From the NCBI GenBank assembly GCA_964481485.1, contig CAYZVM010000041.1, positions 1-32,757 of the forward strand: a stretch of DNA of 32,757 bases, read 5' to 3'. Of this stretch, positions 1 to 7,742 are shown piece by piece (positions within the stretch are counted from its first letter, which is position 1; each line of letters opens with the position of its first letter). Made by a program: the position numbers and the translations under genes. This DNA is from M3007 sp964481485 (GTDB lineage: Bacteria > Bacteroidota > Bacteroidia > Chitinophagales > Saprospiraceae). The notes beneath the pieces are model-generated. The model was not told the origin of the DNA. It worked only from the letters and a program-made list of their open reading frames with translations, and did not search any database.

Positions 1-111
1 GAGTATTTCAACCTCTCCGTAAAAGATACTTTCCGCTCATGGACGGTGATGGAGACGATTGTCGCGGTGGCAGGTATGGCGGGCGTGCTGGTATTGGATG
101 TTTTTGTGTGA
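1..111 (+). CDS. C-terminal end of a GntP-family gluconate/H+ symporter (partial)
   Basis: Frame 1 is open from the window edge to a TGA at 109-111 and encodes the last 36 residues of a protein that begins outside the window. The tail includes SWTVMETIVAVAGMAGVLVL, a pattern I associate with the last membrane helix of GntP-type gluconate permeases, where a conserved WTVMET segment precedes a final hydrophobic stretch. The family imports gluconate or related sugar acids with protons across the inner membrane. Only the end is visible, so the substrate cannot be judged. The next gene begins 137 bases downstream on the same strand; I see no clear terminator or promoter between them. Confidence 0.6.
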   Translation, partial: EYFNLSVKDTFRSWTVMETIVAVAGMAGVLVLDVFV

Positions 112-248
112 AATTCAGTGTAGAATTATCCGTAATCAAGTTGGAGTTCGAAGGCACTCTTTTGAAACATTTACAGCCGCTTTACACTCTTTTACAATTG
201 AAAAAGCCCGAACAACCCACTTCGCATTTCCTTTGTGAAAAAAAGACA

Positions 249-1364
249 ATGAAGAAAATTGGTTTGTACTCGTTCATCTCTCTATTACCTTTTATTCTCC
301 TTTTTATCACTTCTTGCAATGGACAATCCAATTCGAATGTCGCGCAGCCGGAATCGGCAGCAACTCCGAAAACCGGTACACAGATAGATGAGTATGTGGT
401 AGAAATTTTTGAGGACAGCCAAGGGAATCTTTGGTTTGGGACCATGTCGGAGGGCGTGGCTCGCTATGATGGAAAATCGCTCACCTTTTTTTCCACAAAA
501 GATGGATTATCCGGGAATACGGTCGCGAGCATTGCGGAGGACAAAACGGGGAATATGTGGTTTGGCACCCATTCCGGCCTTTCTAAGTACGATGGGAAAA
601 CATTCACCAATTTCACCATGAAAGAAGGACTCTGCCACGACCGTGTTTCCAATATCCTGATAGACAAATCCGGCAACATTTGGGTGGGCACCTGGGGAGG
701 CGTTTGCCGGTACGACGGCCTCTTCTTCACCGATTTTCCCGTCCCGATACCCGATGTCGAACTGCTCCCGTATCAAACCACCATGAATTGGGTCACAGAA
801 GTCATGGAAGACAAGCACGGCAATATTTGGTTTGGCAGAGACGGATATGGTGCTTGCAGATACGACCCCGCCTCAGGCGGATTCACGCATTTCACCAAAA
901 AAGACGGCCTTCCCTCCAACAATGTTCAAGTCATTCGAGCGGACAAGCAGGGCAATATTTGGTTCGGGTGCCGGGTCACAGAAAACGACCATTCTGACCC
1001 GGATAAAAGAAAAGGCGATGGCGGCCTCAGCCGATATGATGGCAAAACGATGATTCAATATCTAGGAATAGAAGGCCTTAGCAAAAACGAAACCTACGCC
1101 ATCGCTGAAGACAAAGCGGGGAACATTTGGATTGGCGCAAACGGCGTCGGAGTTTATCGGTACGACCCCTCTGCCGAACAGGCAGGTGGCGAACCATTCA
1201 AGATTTACAAAGGGACAGACCGTATGGACTTGACTTATGGTTTTGGTGTGCAGAATATTTTGGAAGACAGGAGCGGAACACTTTGGTTCGGCTTCTCTGG
1301 CGGGCTTTTCCGCCTGAGCGGTTCGTCCATTGTGAATGTGACTCGGGACGGGCCGTGGAAGTGA
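249..1364 (+). CDS. Seven-repeat beta-propeller lipoprotein (Reg_prop type), copy 1
   Basis: The 371-residue protein starts at the ATG at 249, which gives a short basic N-terminus, a hydrophobic stretch and a lipobox ITSC with C23 as the lipidated cysteine. A longer open frame to position 39 would have no signal sequence and would overlap the upstream permease gene. After the signal I count seven repeats of the form EDxxGNxWFGT...RYDGK, the two-component-regulator propeller (Reg_prop) signature, enough for a seven-bladed propeller. Unlike hybrid sensor kinases that carry such propellers, it has no transmembrane kinase part, so it is probably a membrane-anchored periplasmic or surface binding protein; the ligand is unknown. 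Base composition resembles the rest of the window, unlike the two A+T-rich paralogues that follow. Confidence 0.8.
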   Translation: MKKIGLYSFISLLPFILLFITSCNGQSNSNVAQPESAATPKTGTQIDEYVVEIFEDSQGNLWFGTMSEGVARYDGKSLTFFSTKDGLSGNTVASIAEDKTGNMWFGTHSGLSKYDGKTFTNFTMKEGLCHDRVSNILIDKSGNIWVGTWGGVCRYDGLFFTDFPVPIPDVELLPYQTTMNWVTEVMEDKHGNIWFGRDGYGACRYDPASGGFTHFTKKDGLPSNNVQVIRADKQGNIWFGCRVTENDHSDPDKRKGDGGLSRYDGKTMIQYLGIEGLSKNETYAIAEDKAGNIWIGANGVGVYRYDPSAEQAGGEPFKIYKGTDRMDLTYGFGVQNILEDRSGTLWFGFSGGLFRLSGSSIVNVTRDGPWK

Positions 1365-1435
1365 CCGTTCGGGCGGGAATTTCATTTCGGCTTGAAAAAA
1401 GGCAGGGTAGGGGTTTGGAGATGTGGGTGGGGAGG

Positions 1436-1593
1436 GTGTAACATTGCAAGCCCGGCCTATTCCGCCACACAAATTGCGTATATGCAGCCAAAATCTACAT
1501 AGCCGCAACTGGTGCCATTGCCTGAGCATGGACAAAAGCGGTTTTTCACGCAAGTCAGGCCATGGGCGGGGTTGCGGCCAAACGTAGTTATCC
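1436..1593 (+). repeat. Candidate degenerate attC-like site upstream of cassette A
   Basis: The right edge has GTTATCCGG (1587-1595), which matches the reverse complement of CCGATAAC at the far end of the following cassette (3835-3842). That is the relation expected between a cassette's first bases and its own attC left box. Inside the candidate, GCAAGCCCGGCC (near 1446-1457) is complementary at 10 of 12 positions to GGGCGGGGTTGC (near 1564-1575), like the inner arms of an attC. The left box (TGTAAC, 1437-1442) is weak. The site lacks the two internal motifs shared by the sites at 3836 and 4938, so it may belong to another family or be decayed. Confidence 0.35.
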
Positions 1594-1617
1594 GGAACTC
1601 TAAAACAGAACGACAAG

Positions 1618-2697
1618 ATGAAATGTATAACAGTTTTATATTTTATAGCCACTATGCTTTTGAACTCTGCCTGTACCGAGAACAAAAATTCAAATAATAA
1701 TAATATTAAACAGAATGAAATAACGTTATCAAACGTAACTGATACACTAAAATTTAAAACGGGTATCCGCTCTATTCTGCAAGACAGCAAGGGAAATTAC
1801 TGGTTTGGTAGTGACCAAGAAGGAGTTTGTAAATATGATGGAAAAATATTTACTTATTATACTACTGAAAATGGATTTTGCGGCAAACAAGTTATCTACA
1901 TCAAGGAAGATGAAACAGGTCTAATTTGGTTTGGCACGAGTAGCGGTTTATGTTGTTTTGACGGAAGCAAATTTATCACTGATGGAAAAGATTTTCCATC
2001 GAATAATATAAACAACGAAAATTACACCACATGGTCTATAAAAACAACTGACCTATGGTTTCCTGGCAAGAATACAAATGAATTAATCAGAATTGTTAAA
2101 GGGAAAATTCATACTATAAAATATCCAATTCAAATTCCTTCTAGGGGAAATCCTGTTGACTATGGAATTACTGGTTTTTCAAAAAGTAAAAATGGAGGTT
2201 TGTGGGTTGCTCATTATTCGGGCGTCAGCTACTATGATGGAAAAGCGATTCAATTTATCAGCGATAGCACAGTGCTTTATGATGGAAAATCAAAGTATAT
2301 GCACGTAAGAAGTATTTTGGAAGATTCCAAAGGAAGATTATGGATAGGGAACAACGGAATTGGTGTTCAATTAAAAGAAAATGATTCGATCTTTCATTTT
2401 TCTGAAAAACATGGTTTGGTTAATGGTGACATTTTTGCGTATCCCGGTTTACCCGGAACATTAATGCACGTTTTCGCTATCAAAGAAGATTCAAAAGGAA
2501 ATATTTGGTTTGGTGACCGTGATACTGGGGCTTGGAGGTTTGACGGAAAAGAAATTGAAAATTTTATGTTAGATTCAACTTTGAATACACAACATATATG
2601 GGACATTTACGAAGACAAAAGCGGTAATTTACTATTTGCTGCGGGAGATAGAGGTGTTTACAAGTTCAATGGGAACGGATTTGATAGAGTTTTTTAA
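1618..2697 (+). CDS. Seven-repeat beta-propeller lipoprotein (Reg_prop type), copy 2
   Basis: The protein has 359 residues. The N-terminus has a hydrophobic stretch ending in NSAC with C19 as the likely lipidated cysteine, so it is predicted to be exported and membrane-anchored. Seven propeller-type repeats can be followed, for example QDSKGNYWFGSDQEG, EDETGLIWFGTSSG and EDSKGNIWFGDRDTG; the third (TTDLWFPGK) is degenerate. No enzymatic or kinase domain is visible. It is a paralogue of the gene at 249 and of the next gene, which starts 21 bases after its stop, so the two are probably co-transcribed. The strong A+T bias contrasts with the upstream paralogue and agrees with arrival as part of a cassette. 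Ligand and role are unknown. Confidence 0.8.
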   Translation: MKCITVLYFIATMLLNSACTENKNSNNNNIKQNEITLSNVTDTLKFKTGIRSILQDSKGNYWFGSDQEGVCKYDGKIFTYYTTENGFCGKQVIYIKEDETGLIWFGTSSGLCCFDGSKFITDGKDFPSNNINNENYTTWSIKTTDLWFPGKNTNELIRIVKGKIHTIKYPIQIPSRGNPVDYGITGFSKSKNGGLWVAHYSGVSYYDGKAIQFISDSTVLYDGKSKYMHVRSILEDSKGRLWIGNNGIGVQLKENDSIFHFSEKHGLVNGDIFAYPGLPGTLMHVFAIKEDSKGNIWFGDRDTGAWRFDGKEIENFMLDSTLNTQHIWDIYEDKSGNLLFAAGDRGVYKFNGNGFDRVF

Positions 2698-2718
2698 TTT
2701 AAATAGAAAAGAATTGAA

Positions 2719-3816
2719 ATGAAAATTATGAATATACTTTTTATAACTTTTAGTTTGTTTTTTAGTGCCTGCAATGAAACGCTAAAAACGAATAAAGACA
2801 TCACATCATCAAGTGAACATTTAATAACAATTGGCGACACCGTAAGTCAACTCAGCAATAACATCATGGTTATTTATCAGGACAAGAAAAATAACTTTTG
2901 GTTTGGCAGTTGGCAAGATGGACTTTATAAATATGACGGAAAACTAATCATTCATTTTACGACAAAACATAGTTTGCCCTCGAACAGGGTTGAAGAAATC
3001 AAAGAAGATGAATTAGGGAACGTCTATATCAACACAAGTAAAGGAATAATAAAATGCAGTGAAAATCAATTTTCAACTTTAACGGAATCAAATGAAGTTT
3101 TAGATCAATGGGGTTTAACCCCAAATGACTTGTGGTTTAAAAACTTCACGAATGGTCAATATTTTTATAGATACGATGGAACTATTTTGCACAGACTTAA
3201 TATGCCTAAAAATAAAATTGGTGAAGAATGGATTAGAAAAAATCCAACATCCCCTTTAAGCCCATACTCTATTTACTGTACTTATAAGGATAGTAAAGGA
3301 AATATTTGGTTTGGCACCTCACTTGCCGGTGTATTCAGATACAATGGAAAAACGTTTGATTGGATTTCAGAGTCAGATGTGAATGAAATGCATAATGGAC
3401 CAGCGAATGGTGTTCGCTCAATTATTGAAGATAAAGACGGGTATTTTTGGTTCAACACTGAATATAAATATGACATTTACAACAAACCAACTTCAACAAA
3501 AAGCGTTAAGGATAGTACACTATTTTATGACCGAGTAAAAAGTATTGGTTCTTTAGACGGCAAAAAAGATGGCGATTTAAATGAGTACCAATCTATCATT
3601 AAAGATGATGAATACAACCTTTGGATTGCTATTTACTTAAGTGGAGTCTGGAAAGTGGAAGGTGAAACAATAAAACATTACCCGATCCAAGTTGACGGTA
3701 AAAACGTCCCCATTTTTTACCTTTACAAAGACAATACAGGAGAAATTTGGCTTGGAACAGAGGAGAATGGTGCTTTCAAGTTTAACGGACATTCATTTGA
3801 AAAATTCACACTATGA
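2719..3816 (+). CDS. Seven-repeat beta-propeller lipoprotein (Reg_prop type), copy 3
   Basis: The protein has 365 residues, starts at 2719 (a second in-frame ATG lies three codons later), and has a lipobox FSAC with C18. Seven repeats are recognisable; the clearest are QDKKNNFWFGSWQDG, KDSKGNIWFGTSLAG and KDNTGEIWLGTEENG, while others have lost the GN or WFG core. This is more divergence than in the first copy. It lies directly behind copy 2 with the same A+T-rich composition, and its stop is 19 bases before the left box of the attC-like site at 3836, a typical position for the last gene of a cassette. It probably encodes an exported binding or scaffold lipoprotein; the function is unknown. 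Confidence 0.8.
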   Translation: MKIMNILFITFSLFFSACNETLKTNKDITSSSEHLITIGDTVSQLSNNIMVIYQDKKNNFWFGSWQDGLYKYDGKLIIHFTTKHSLPSNRVEEIKEDELGNVYINTSKGIIKCSENQFSTLTESNEVLDQWGLTPNDLWFKNFTNGQYFYRYDGTILHRLNMPKNKIGEEWIRKNPTSPLSPYSIYCTYKDSKGNIWFGTSLAGVFRYNGKTFDWISESDVNEMHNGPANGVRSIIEDKDGYFWFNTEYKYDIYNKPTSTKSVKDSTLFYDRVKSIGSLDGKKDGDLNEYQSIIKDDEYNLWIAIYLSGVWKVEGETIKHYPIQVDGKNVPIFYLYKDNTGEIWLGTEENGAFKFNGHSFEKFTL

Positions 3817-3835
3817 CAGACGAAAAAAGAGCTAC

Positions 3836-3968
3836 CGATAACAACGGTTTTGCGATAGTGGGGCTTTAGTGCTAAATTGAACATTTTGAATTCTATCAAA
3901 CATTTGTACAAAATTGAAACATTTGTGCCTTGAATTCCCCACCATCGCAAAGCCGAGAACCGTTCGCT
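3836..3968 (+). repeat. attC-like recombination site closing cassette A
   Basis: The site has a left box CGATAAC (3836-3842) and a right box GTTCGCT (3962-3968). AACGG at 3843-3847 pairs with CCGTT at 3960-3964. TTGCGATAGTGGGG at 3850-3863 pairs at 13 of 14 positions with CCCCACCATCGCAA at 3937-3950. The right arm carries extra unpaired bases (AGCCGAGAA, 3951-3959), as the asymmetric arms of attC sites do. The terminal loop contains CTTTAGTGCTAAA (3864-3876) and ACATTTGTGCCT (3919-3930), both repeated exactly in the site at 4938-5072. The total length of about 133 bp is within the long class of attC sites. The identification rests on pairing read by eye. Confidence 0.6.
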
Positions 3969-5066
3969 GCAACTAAAGAGGGTAATCAAATAAAAATAGA
4001 AGTTGTGTCTCTTTATACTTTAATTTGATGGCCTATATTATGAAACGGACTAAGGCAATCATAAAAAAAACGTTGAAGTATTCTAAAGTCTTAATATTAA
4101 AATAGAATGACAAAAAATAAAATAGTATTATTTACTGCCATTATGTTGGTCATTGGTCTTGTATGCCGATTGTCCGATCCGTCCGTAAAAGATTTTAATG
4201 ATCAAAACTTAGGAATGTTTTATGGCTTACATCTCCATTTGTTTTAATGCTTATTTTCAGAGCAATAAATAAAGATTGGAGGTCATTTGGTGTAAAGTTA
4301 CAATTCAGAAAAAGTTGGGCTTGGTATATTATTTCATTGTTGTTGTATCCGATTATTATTGCCGCGATATTAACAATTGGCAGAATCACTAAAACTATTG
4401 ATTTTGCCAATTCGTTTTCGGTATTGACTAACTCTGCCTTAGCCTCTATTATTCCCTTGTTTATCAAAAACATTTTTGAAGAATTTACGTGGCGTGGCTA
4501 TTTGACTCCGCAAATTGATAAAATGGGAATGAGTCGTTTTAAGAATCATTTAATAGTGGGGGGTATTTGGGCTTTATGGCACTTACCTTTTCTAGACTTA
4601 ATGATCCGCTCTTATTCTCAGTTAAGTTTGTGGGTAGCATTTCCTTTGATGTTTACTGGAATTATCGTTACAGCTTTTGTTTACGGGGAAATTAGAATCA
4701 GAAGTTCTACAGTTTGGACCGCTGTAATATTACATACAGTTGGAAATAGCATCACAAATCCACTAATCAGCATGAATATTATTAAGGTAGTTTCAGGAAA
4801 GGAATACATAGCCTCGCCAACGATTGATAATATGGCATACATTTTTTTGATGTTCATTGTTGCTAGCATTCTGTTCAGGCTAAATTCCAAAATTAAAAAC
4901 ACAAAACCTCCCTTAACAGACTACCAAGAAAAAAGCAGCAGCTAACAGCGGCTTGGCAAAAGGCGGGCCGACATGCTTCGTAGATACATTTGCAAAAAAA
5001 ACAAACATTTGTGCCTCGTATGAACTTTAGTGCTAAAAACCCTGCCCTTCGCAAATCTCAAAACCG
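3963..5066 (+). mobile_element. Putative integron gene cassette B (CPBP protease gene)
   Basis: The cassette starts with TTCGCTGC after the G at 3962 and ends in the attC-like site whose left box GCAGCTAAC (4938-4946) is complementary to GTTCGCTGC (3962-3970) at eight of nine positions. The single gene runs toward the attC, and its TAA stop lies inside the left box, a common arrangement in compact cassettes. The size of about 1.1 kb is typical. Composition is A+T-rich like cassette A. This is the better supported of the two cassettes because both bounding palindromes share exact internal motifs. Confidence 0.6.
4107..4945 (+). pseudogene. CPBP-family intramembrane (CAAX-type) protease, frameshifted near codon 41
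   Basis: From the ATG at 4107 the frame runs 46 codons and stops at 4245-4247; the rest continues in another frame to 4945. Adding one T at 4227-4228 (GGCTTACA to GGCTTTACA) joins them into one protein of about 279 residues reading ...MFYGFTSPFVLMLIFRA, a normal length for this family. The C-terminal part has the three CPBP motifs in order: EEFTWR (EExxxR), WALWH, and HTVGN (HxxxN), embedded in several hydrophobic helices. CPBP proteins are membrane proteases or protease-like proteins linked to bacteriocin self-immunity and prenyl-protein processing. A restart ATG at 4247 overlaps the premature TAA, so a shortened 232-residue product that keeps all motifs but lacks the first helix could still be made. 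A sequencing or assembly error is also possible. Confidence 0.75.
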
Positions 5067-5072
5067 TTACTC
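4938..5072 (+). repeat. attC-like recombination site closing cassette B
   Basis: The left box GCAGCTAAC (4938-4946) overlaps the stop codon of the protease gene, and the right box is GTTACTC (5066-5072). Inner arms are GCGG and GGCAAAAGGCGGG on the left against CCCTGCCCTTCGC and AACCG on the right, with extra unpaired bases on the right side as in the site at 3836. The loop holds ACATTTGTGCCT (5005-5016) and CTTTAGTGCTAAA (5025-5037). These are the same two motifs as in the first site but in the opposite order. Length is about 135 bp, almost equal to the first site. Confidence 0.6.
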
Positions 5073-5546
5073 CAAAAGAAAAACTCTTCTTAACACCAAT
5101 CCCTGCCTGCATTCCCTTTATATCGAGACACAGATAGCAAAACAGAAGAAACGTTATCCCACTTCTTTTCCCTTCTTGGCGAGTACGAATCCCCAAAACA
5201 CGATTCAGAAGTCTTAAAATAAGGCTTCGCAACTCATTGGTTTTCAATTTTATACAAAGGTCAGTCTTAAATTAAGACTTAGGAGTCTAATTTTAAGACA
5301 TCCAAGTCTCGTTTTAAGACTTCGAAAACGCGATGACGGACTTGCCCGACCAAAAGCACGGCTCCGATGCCGCCAACAGCGACACCGGAGCAATAACAAA
5401 GTCGAAAAGTCGGAGCAATGTGTTTTTTTTCGCCGCGTTTGATATTTTTTCACCAAGCGCACCCGCGCGAGATGCCAAGGTAAAACCCGCTTGCTCTGCC
5501 GTTTTGTTTGGCGAAAACACCAAGCGTGGCAGTTTTGTCAAATCTC
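5073..5546. other. Gene-free stretch after the cassette pair
   Basis: No convincing gene is visible in this 474-base stretch. The first half is still A+T-rich and contains no third attC-like site that I can find. The second half has host-like composition. Its one notable structure is the 21-bp tandem repeat at 5263-5325, with a diverged extra copy at 5210-5230. Short open frames exist on the minus strand, one starting with GTG over the hydroxylase stop codon, but none resembles a known family or has a clear coding pattern. Confidence 0.5.
5263..5325. repeat. Three tandem 21-bp repeats (AGTCT...TTAAGAC type)
   Basis: Three units of exactly 21 bases follow one another at 5263-5283, 5284-5304 and 5305-5325. 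Each begins AGTCT and contains TTAAGAC near its end, so every unit is itself partly palindromic (AGTCTTAA/TTAAGACT). A fourth, diverged unit occurs at 5210-5230. The array lies between the cassette pair and the end of the hydroxylase operon. It could be a minisatellite or a set of protein binding sites; nothing in the sequence decides. Confidence 0.7.
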
Positions 5547-7700
5547 TCACAGCACCCCCTCCATCACCCCGTCCCCTTCATTCAAAAACGGCTGATTCCG
5601 CAGGCGTTTGCCCATCGCCTTGTAAAAAGCATTCGCCACCGCGCCGCTCAACGGCGGCAGCGCAGGCTCGCCGAGGCCGGTTGGGTCAATGCCGTTGTCC
5701 ACAAAATGGACTTCCACTTCGGGTATCTCGTGGATGCGTATCAGGCGGTAGGAATTGAAATTCTTTTGTTCCGGCTCGCCGTCTTTGAAAGTGATTTGGC
5801 CGTACATGGCGTGTCCGAGGCCGTCCACGATGCTGCCCACCACTTGGTTGAGCGCGCCGCTCTTGTTCACCACGATGCCGCAGTCCACCGCGCAATAGAC
5901 TTTTTGCAGCACGAATTTGCCTTTGCGTTTCACCACTTCCGCCACCTGCGCCACGTATGACAGGTGCGAATAATAGACGCTGAAACCCAAATAAACGCCT
6001 TTTTTCCGCTTTTTGAACCAGCCGGATTTTTCCGCCGCCAGTTCGATGGTTTTGATAAAACGCTCGGCATCGTAGGTGGGTTTGCCCTCGTTGTTGAGCG
6101 GCGGTTTTGCCTGCCGGAAGAGTTCGAGCCGCATCGTCACGGGGTCTTTTCCGGCGGCTTCGGCCACTTCGTCAAGGAAAGACTGCTCGGCGCCCGCGAG
6201 GAAATTGGTAATCGGTGCCCGCCACGGGCCGGTCGTGATGGGCGATTTATGGTCAATGGATTCGATAAGCACATTCGGCACCGCGCCCGCCGGGAAATTG
6301 TTTTCCCGCACAGGATTGCCCGCGTTGATGCCCACACCGCGCAGTTCGTATCCGGTGATATTGCCGGATTTGTCCAATGCCGCACGGAAACGGTAACGCG
6401 CCGCCGGGCGATAAATGCCGCCCGTCATATCGTCCTCTCGCGTCCACATTACTTTCACGGGAGCTTTGACGATGGATGAAAGTTCGGCGGCTTCCAGCGC
6501 GAAATCCGGGCGCAAGCGACGGCCAAAACCGCCACCCATGCGCGTCATTTCCACCGTGATATTTTCTTCCGGTACGTCCAGCAATTTGGAAACTTGAGTG
6601 CGGGTAGAGGCTGGCACTTGCGTCGGGCCGATGAGTTCGACCTTGTCGGGGCGCACATCAGCGAAAAAGTTCATCGGCTCCATCGGCGCGTGGGAGAGGA
6701 ATGGGCATTGGTATTCCGCTTCCACGATTTTTGCCGCCGAAGCAAAAGCCGCTGCCGTGTCGCCGTCCTTGCGCTTCACAGTTGCTTCACCGTTGGCAAT
6801 CAGGTCTTTAAAAATACGGTCGTGGTCGGCAGTGCTTTCCAATTCGGCCTCTTTTTCGTATTCAACTTTGAGAATAGCCCGCGCTCTTATCACTTCCCAC
6901 GTTGATTTGCCGACGATGGCCACATTGTTTTTGAAAGCAACAACATCCACGATGCCGGGCATGGCTTTGGCGGCTGTGCCGTCGAAAGATTTGAGTTTCA
7001 TGCCGAACGCGGGCGGGTGCTGAATCATGGCAAACAACATTCCCTCGCGGTAAAAATCCAAGCCGAAGAGGGCTTTGCCGGTAATAATGTCGTGGTTGTC
7101 AACACCTTTGACAAAAGTGCCGATAATTTTGAAATCCTTGCGGTCTTTCAGCGGCACGTCGGTTGGCGGTGTGAGTTGGGCGGCTTCGGCGGCGAGTTCG
7201 CCATAAGTTGCTTGTTTGCCGCTGGCGTGCCGCACCATGCCTTTTTCGGTCGTGCAAGTGCTGGCATCCACACCCCAGCGTTTGGCGGCGGCTTCCATCA
7301 GCATCCGGCGGGCAGTGGCTCCGGCCTGTCGCAGCCGCATCCATGAATGGGGAGTGGAGTAACTGCCGCCGGCCACTTGGCGGTCAAATTTCACCGTGTC
7401 CAATGGCGCTTGCACCACTTTTACCATCGTCCAGTCGAAGTCAAGTTCTTCGGCCACCGTCATCGGAAACGAGGTTTTTACACCTTGCCCCACTTCTGGG
7501 TTGGGCGAAAAAATGGTCGCCGTGCCGTCGCTGTTGATGGAGAGATAGGCGTTGAAGTCGAACGCGCCTTCGAGCGCGGGGTCAGCAACGGCTGCATTGA
7601 ATTTGCCGGAACCGATGAGGTCGAAACCGAGGAAAAGCCCGCCACCGACGAGGGCTGAACTTTTGAGGAAATCGCGGCGGCTGTATGTTGCAGATTGCAT
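5547..7700 (-). CDS. Molybdenum hydroxylase large subunit (IorB-like, xanthine dehydrogenase family), Tat-exported
   Basis: The 717-residue protein starts at the ATG at 7700; the open frame continues upstream but there only reads through a GC-rich palindrome. The N-terminus has a twin-arginine signal, SRRDFLK at residues 7-13, followed by a hydrophobic glycine-rich stretch, so the folded enzyme is exported to the periplasm. The body matches the isoquinoline 1-oxidoreductase beta type: MGGGFGRR for molybdopterin binding, AAGKDPVTMRLEL, and near the C-terminus GLGEPALPP with the presumed catalytic glutamate. The family hydroxylates aldehydes or N-heteroaromatics using a molybdopterin-cytosine-dinucleotide cofactor; the actual substrate cannot be read from sequence. 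The partner 2Fe-2S subunit lies upstream in the same operon, and a MocA-like cofactor gene precedes that. Length is normal for IorB-type proteins. Confidence 0.88.
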   Translation of the reverse strand: MQSATYSRRDFLKSSALVGGGLFLGFDLIGSGKFNAAVADPALEGAFDFNAYLSINSDGTATIFSPNPEVGQGVKTSFPMTVAEELDFDWTMVKVVQAPLDTVKFDRQVAGGSYSTPHSWMRLRQAGATARRMLMEAAAKRWGVDASTCTTEKGMVRHASGKQATYGELAAEAAQLTPPTDVPLKDRKDFKIIGTFVKGVDNHDIITGKALFGLDFYREGMLFAMIQHPPAFGMKLKSFDGTAAKAMPGIVDVVAFKNNVAIVGKSTWEVIRARAILKVEYEKEAELESTADHDRIFKDLIANGEATVKRKDGDTAAAFASAAKIVEAEYQCPFLSHAPMEPMNFFADVRPDKVELIGPTQVPASTRTQVSKLLDVPEENITVEMTRMGGGFGRRLRPDFALEAAELSSIVKAPVKVMWTREDDMTGGIYRPAARYRFRAALDKSGNITGYELRGVGINAGNPVRENNFPAGAVPNVLIESIDHKSPITTGPWRAPITNFLAGAEQSFLDEVAEAAGKDPVTMRLELFRQAKPPLNNEGKPTYDAERFIKTIELAAEKSGWFKKRKKGVYLGFSVYYSHLSYVAQVAEVVKRKGKFVLQKVYCAVDCGIVVNKSGALNQVVGSIVDGLGHAMYGQITFKDGEPEQKNFNSYRLIRIHEIPEVEVHFVDNGIDPTGLGEPALPPLSGAVANAFYKAMGKRLRNQPFLNEGDGVMEGVL

Positions 7701-7742
7701 AAGTTTTTGATTTTGAGTGTAAATAATGTTCTCGCGCGTGTC

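Larger units (their letters stand above)
1588..3962 (+). mobile_element. Putative integron gene cassette A (two propeller lipoprotein genes)
   Basis: This segment begins with TTATCC after a G and ends in an attC-like palindrome whose left box CGATAAC is complementary to GTTATCC at the cassette start over six of seven bases. In circular cassettes these two boxes pair to complete the attC, so the match supports a real cassette boundary. Both genes inside run toward the palindrome, as in integron arrays, and both are much richer in A+T than the flanking chromosome. At about 2.4 kb with two genes it is larger than most cassettes. No integrase gene lies in the window, so this would be a cluster of attC sites lacking an integrase (CALIN) or the distal part of an array. 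Confidence 0.55.

Noticed and set aside
1436..1593. Full attC status for the site upstream of cassette A, with the first propeller gene as a third cassette.
   Set aside because: Its left box finds no matching start upstream of the first propeller gene, it lacks the shared loop motifs, and that gene has host-like composition; it is kept only as a low-confidence candidate.
4245..4249. TAATG overlap as evidence of two coupled genes.
   Set aside because: The short upstream peptide and the downstream protein join into one normal CPBP protein when one base is added, so a frameshift explains the overlap better.
5263..5325. Possible CRISPR array.
   Set aside because: The units are contiguous 21-mers without spacers, and no cas genes are present.
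5314..5550. GTG-started minus-strand frame of 78 codons overlapping the stop of the hydroxylase large subunit.
   Set aside because: The GTGA overlap looks like translational coupling, but the peptide matches no family I know and ends at the 21-bp repeats; coding character is weak.
5964..7346. Several long plus-strand open frames opposite the hydroxylase large subunit gene.
   Set aside because: They are shadows of a GC-biased real gene: no family resemblance, and the minus-strand protein has all the expected motifs.
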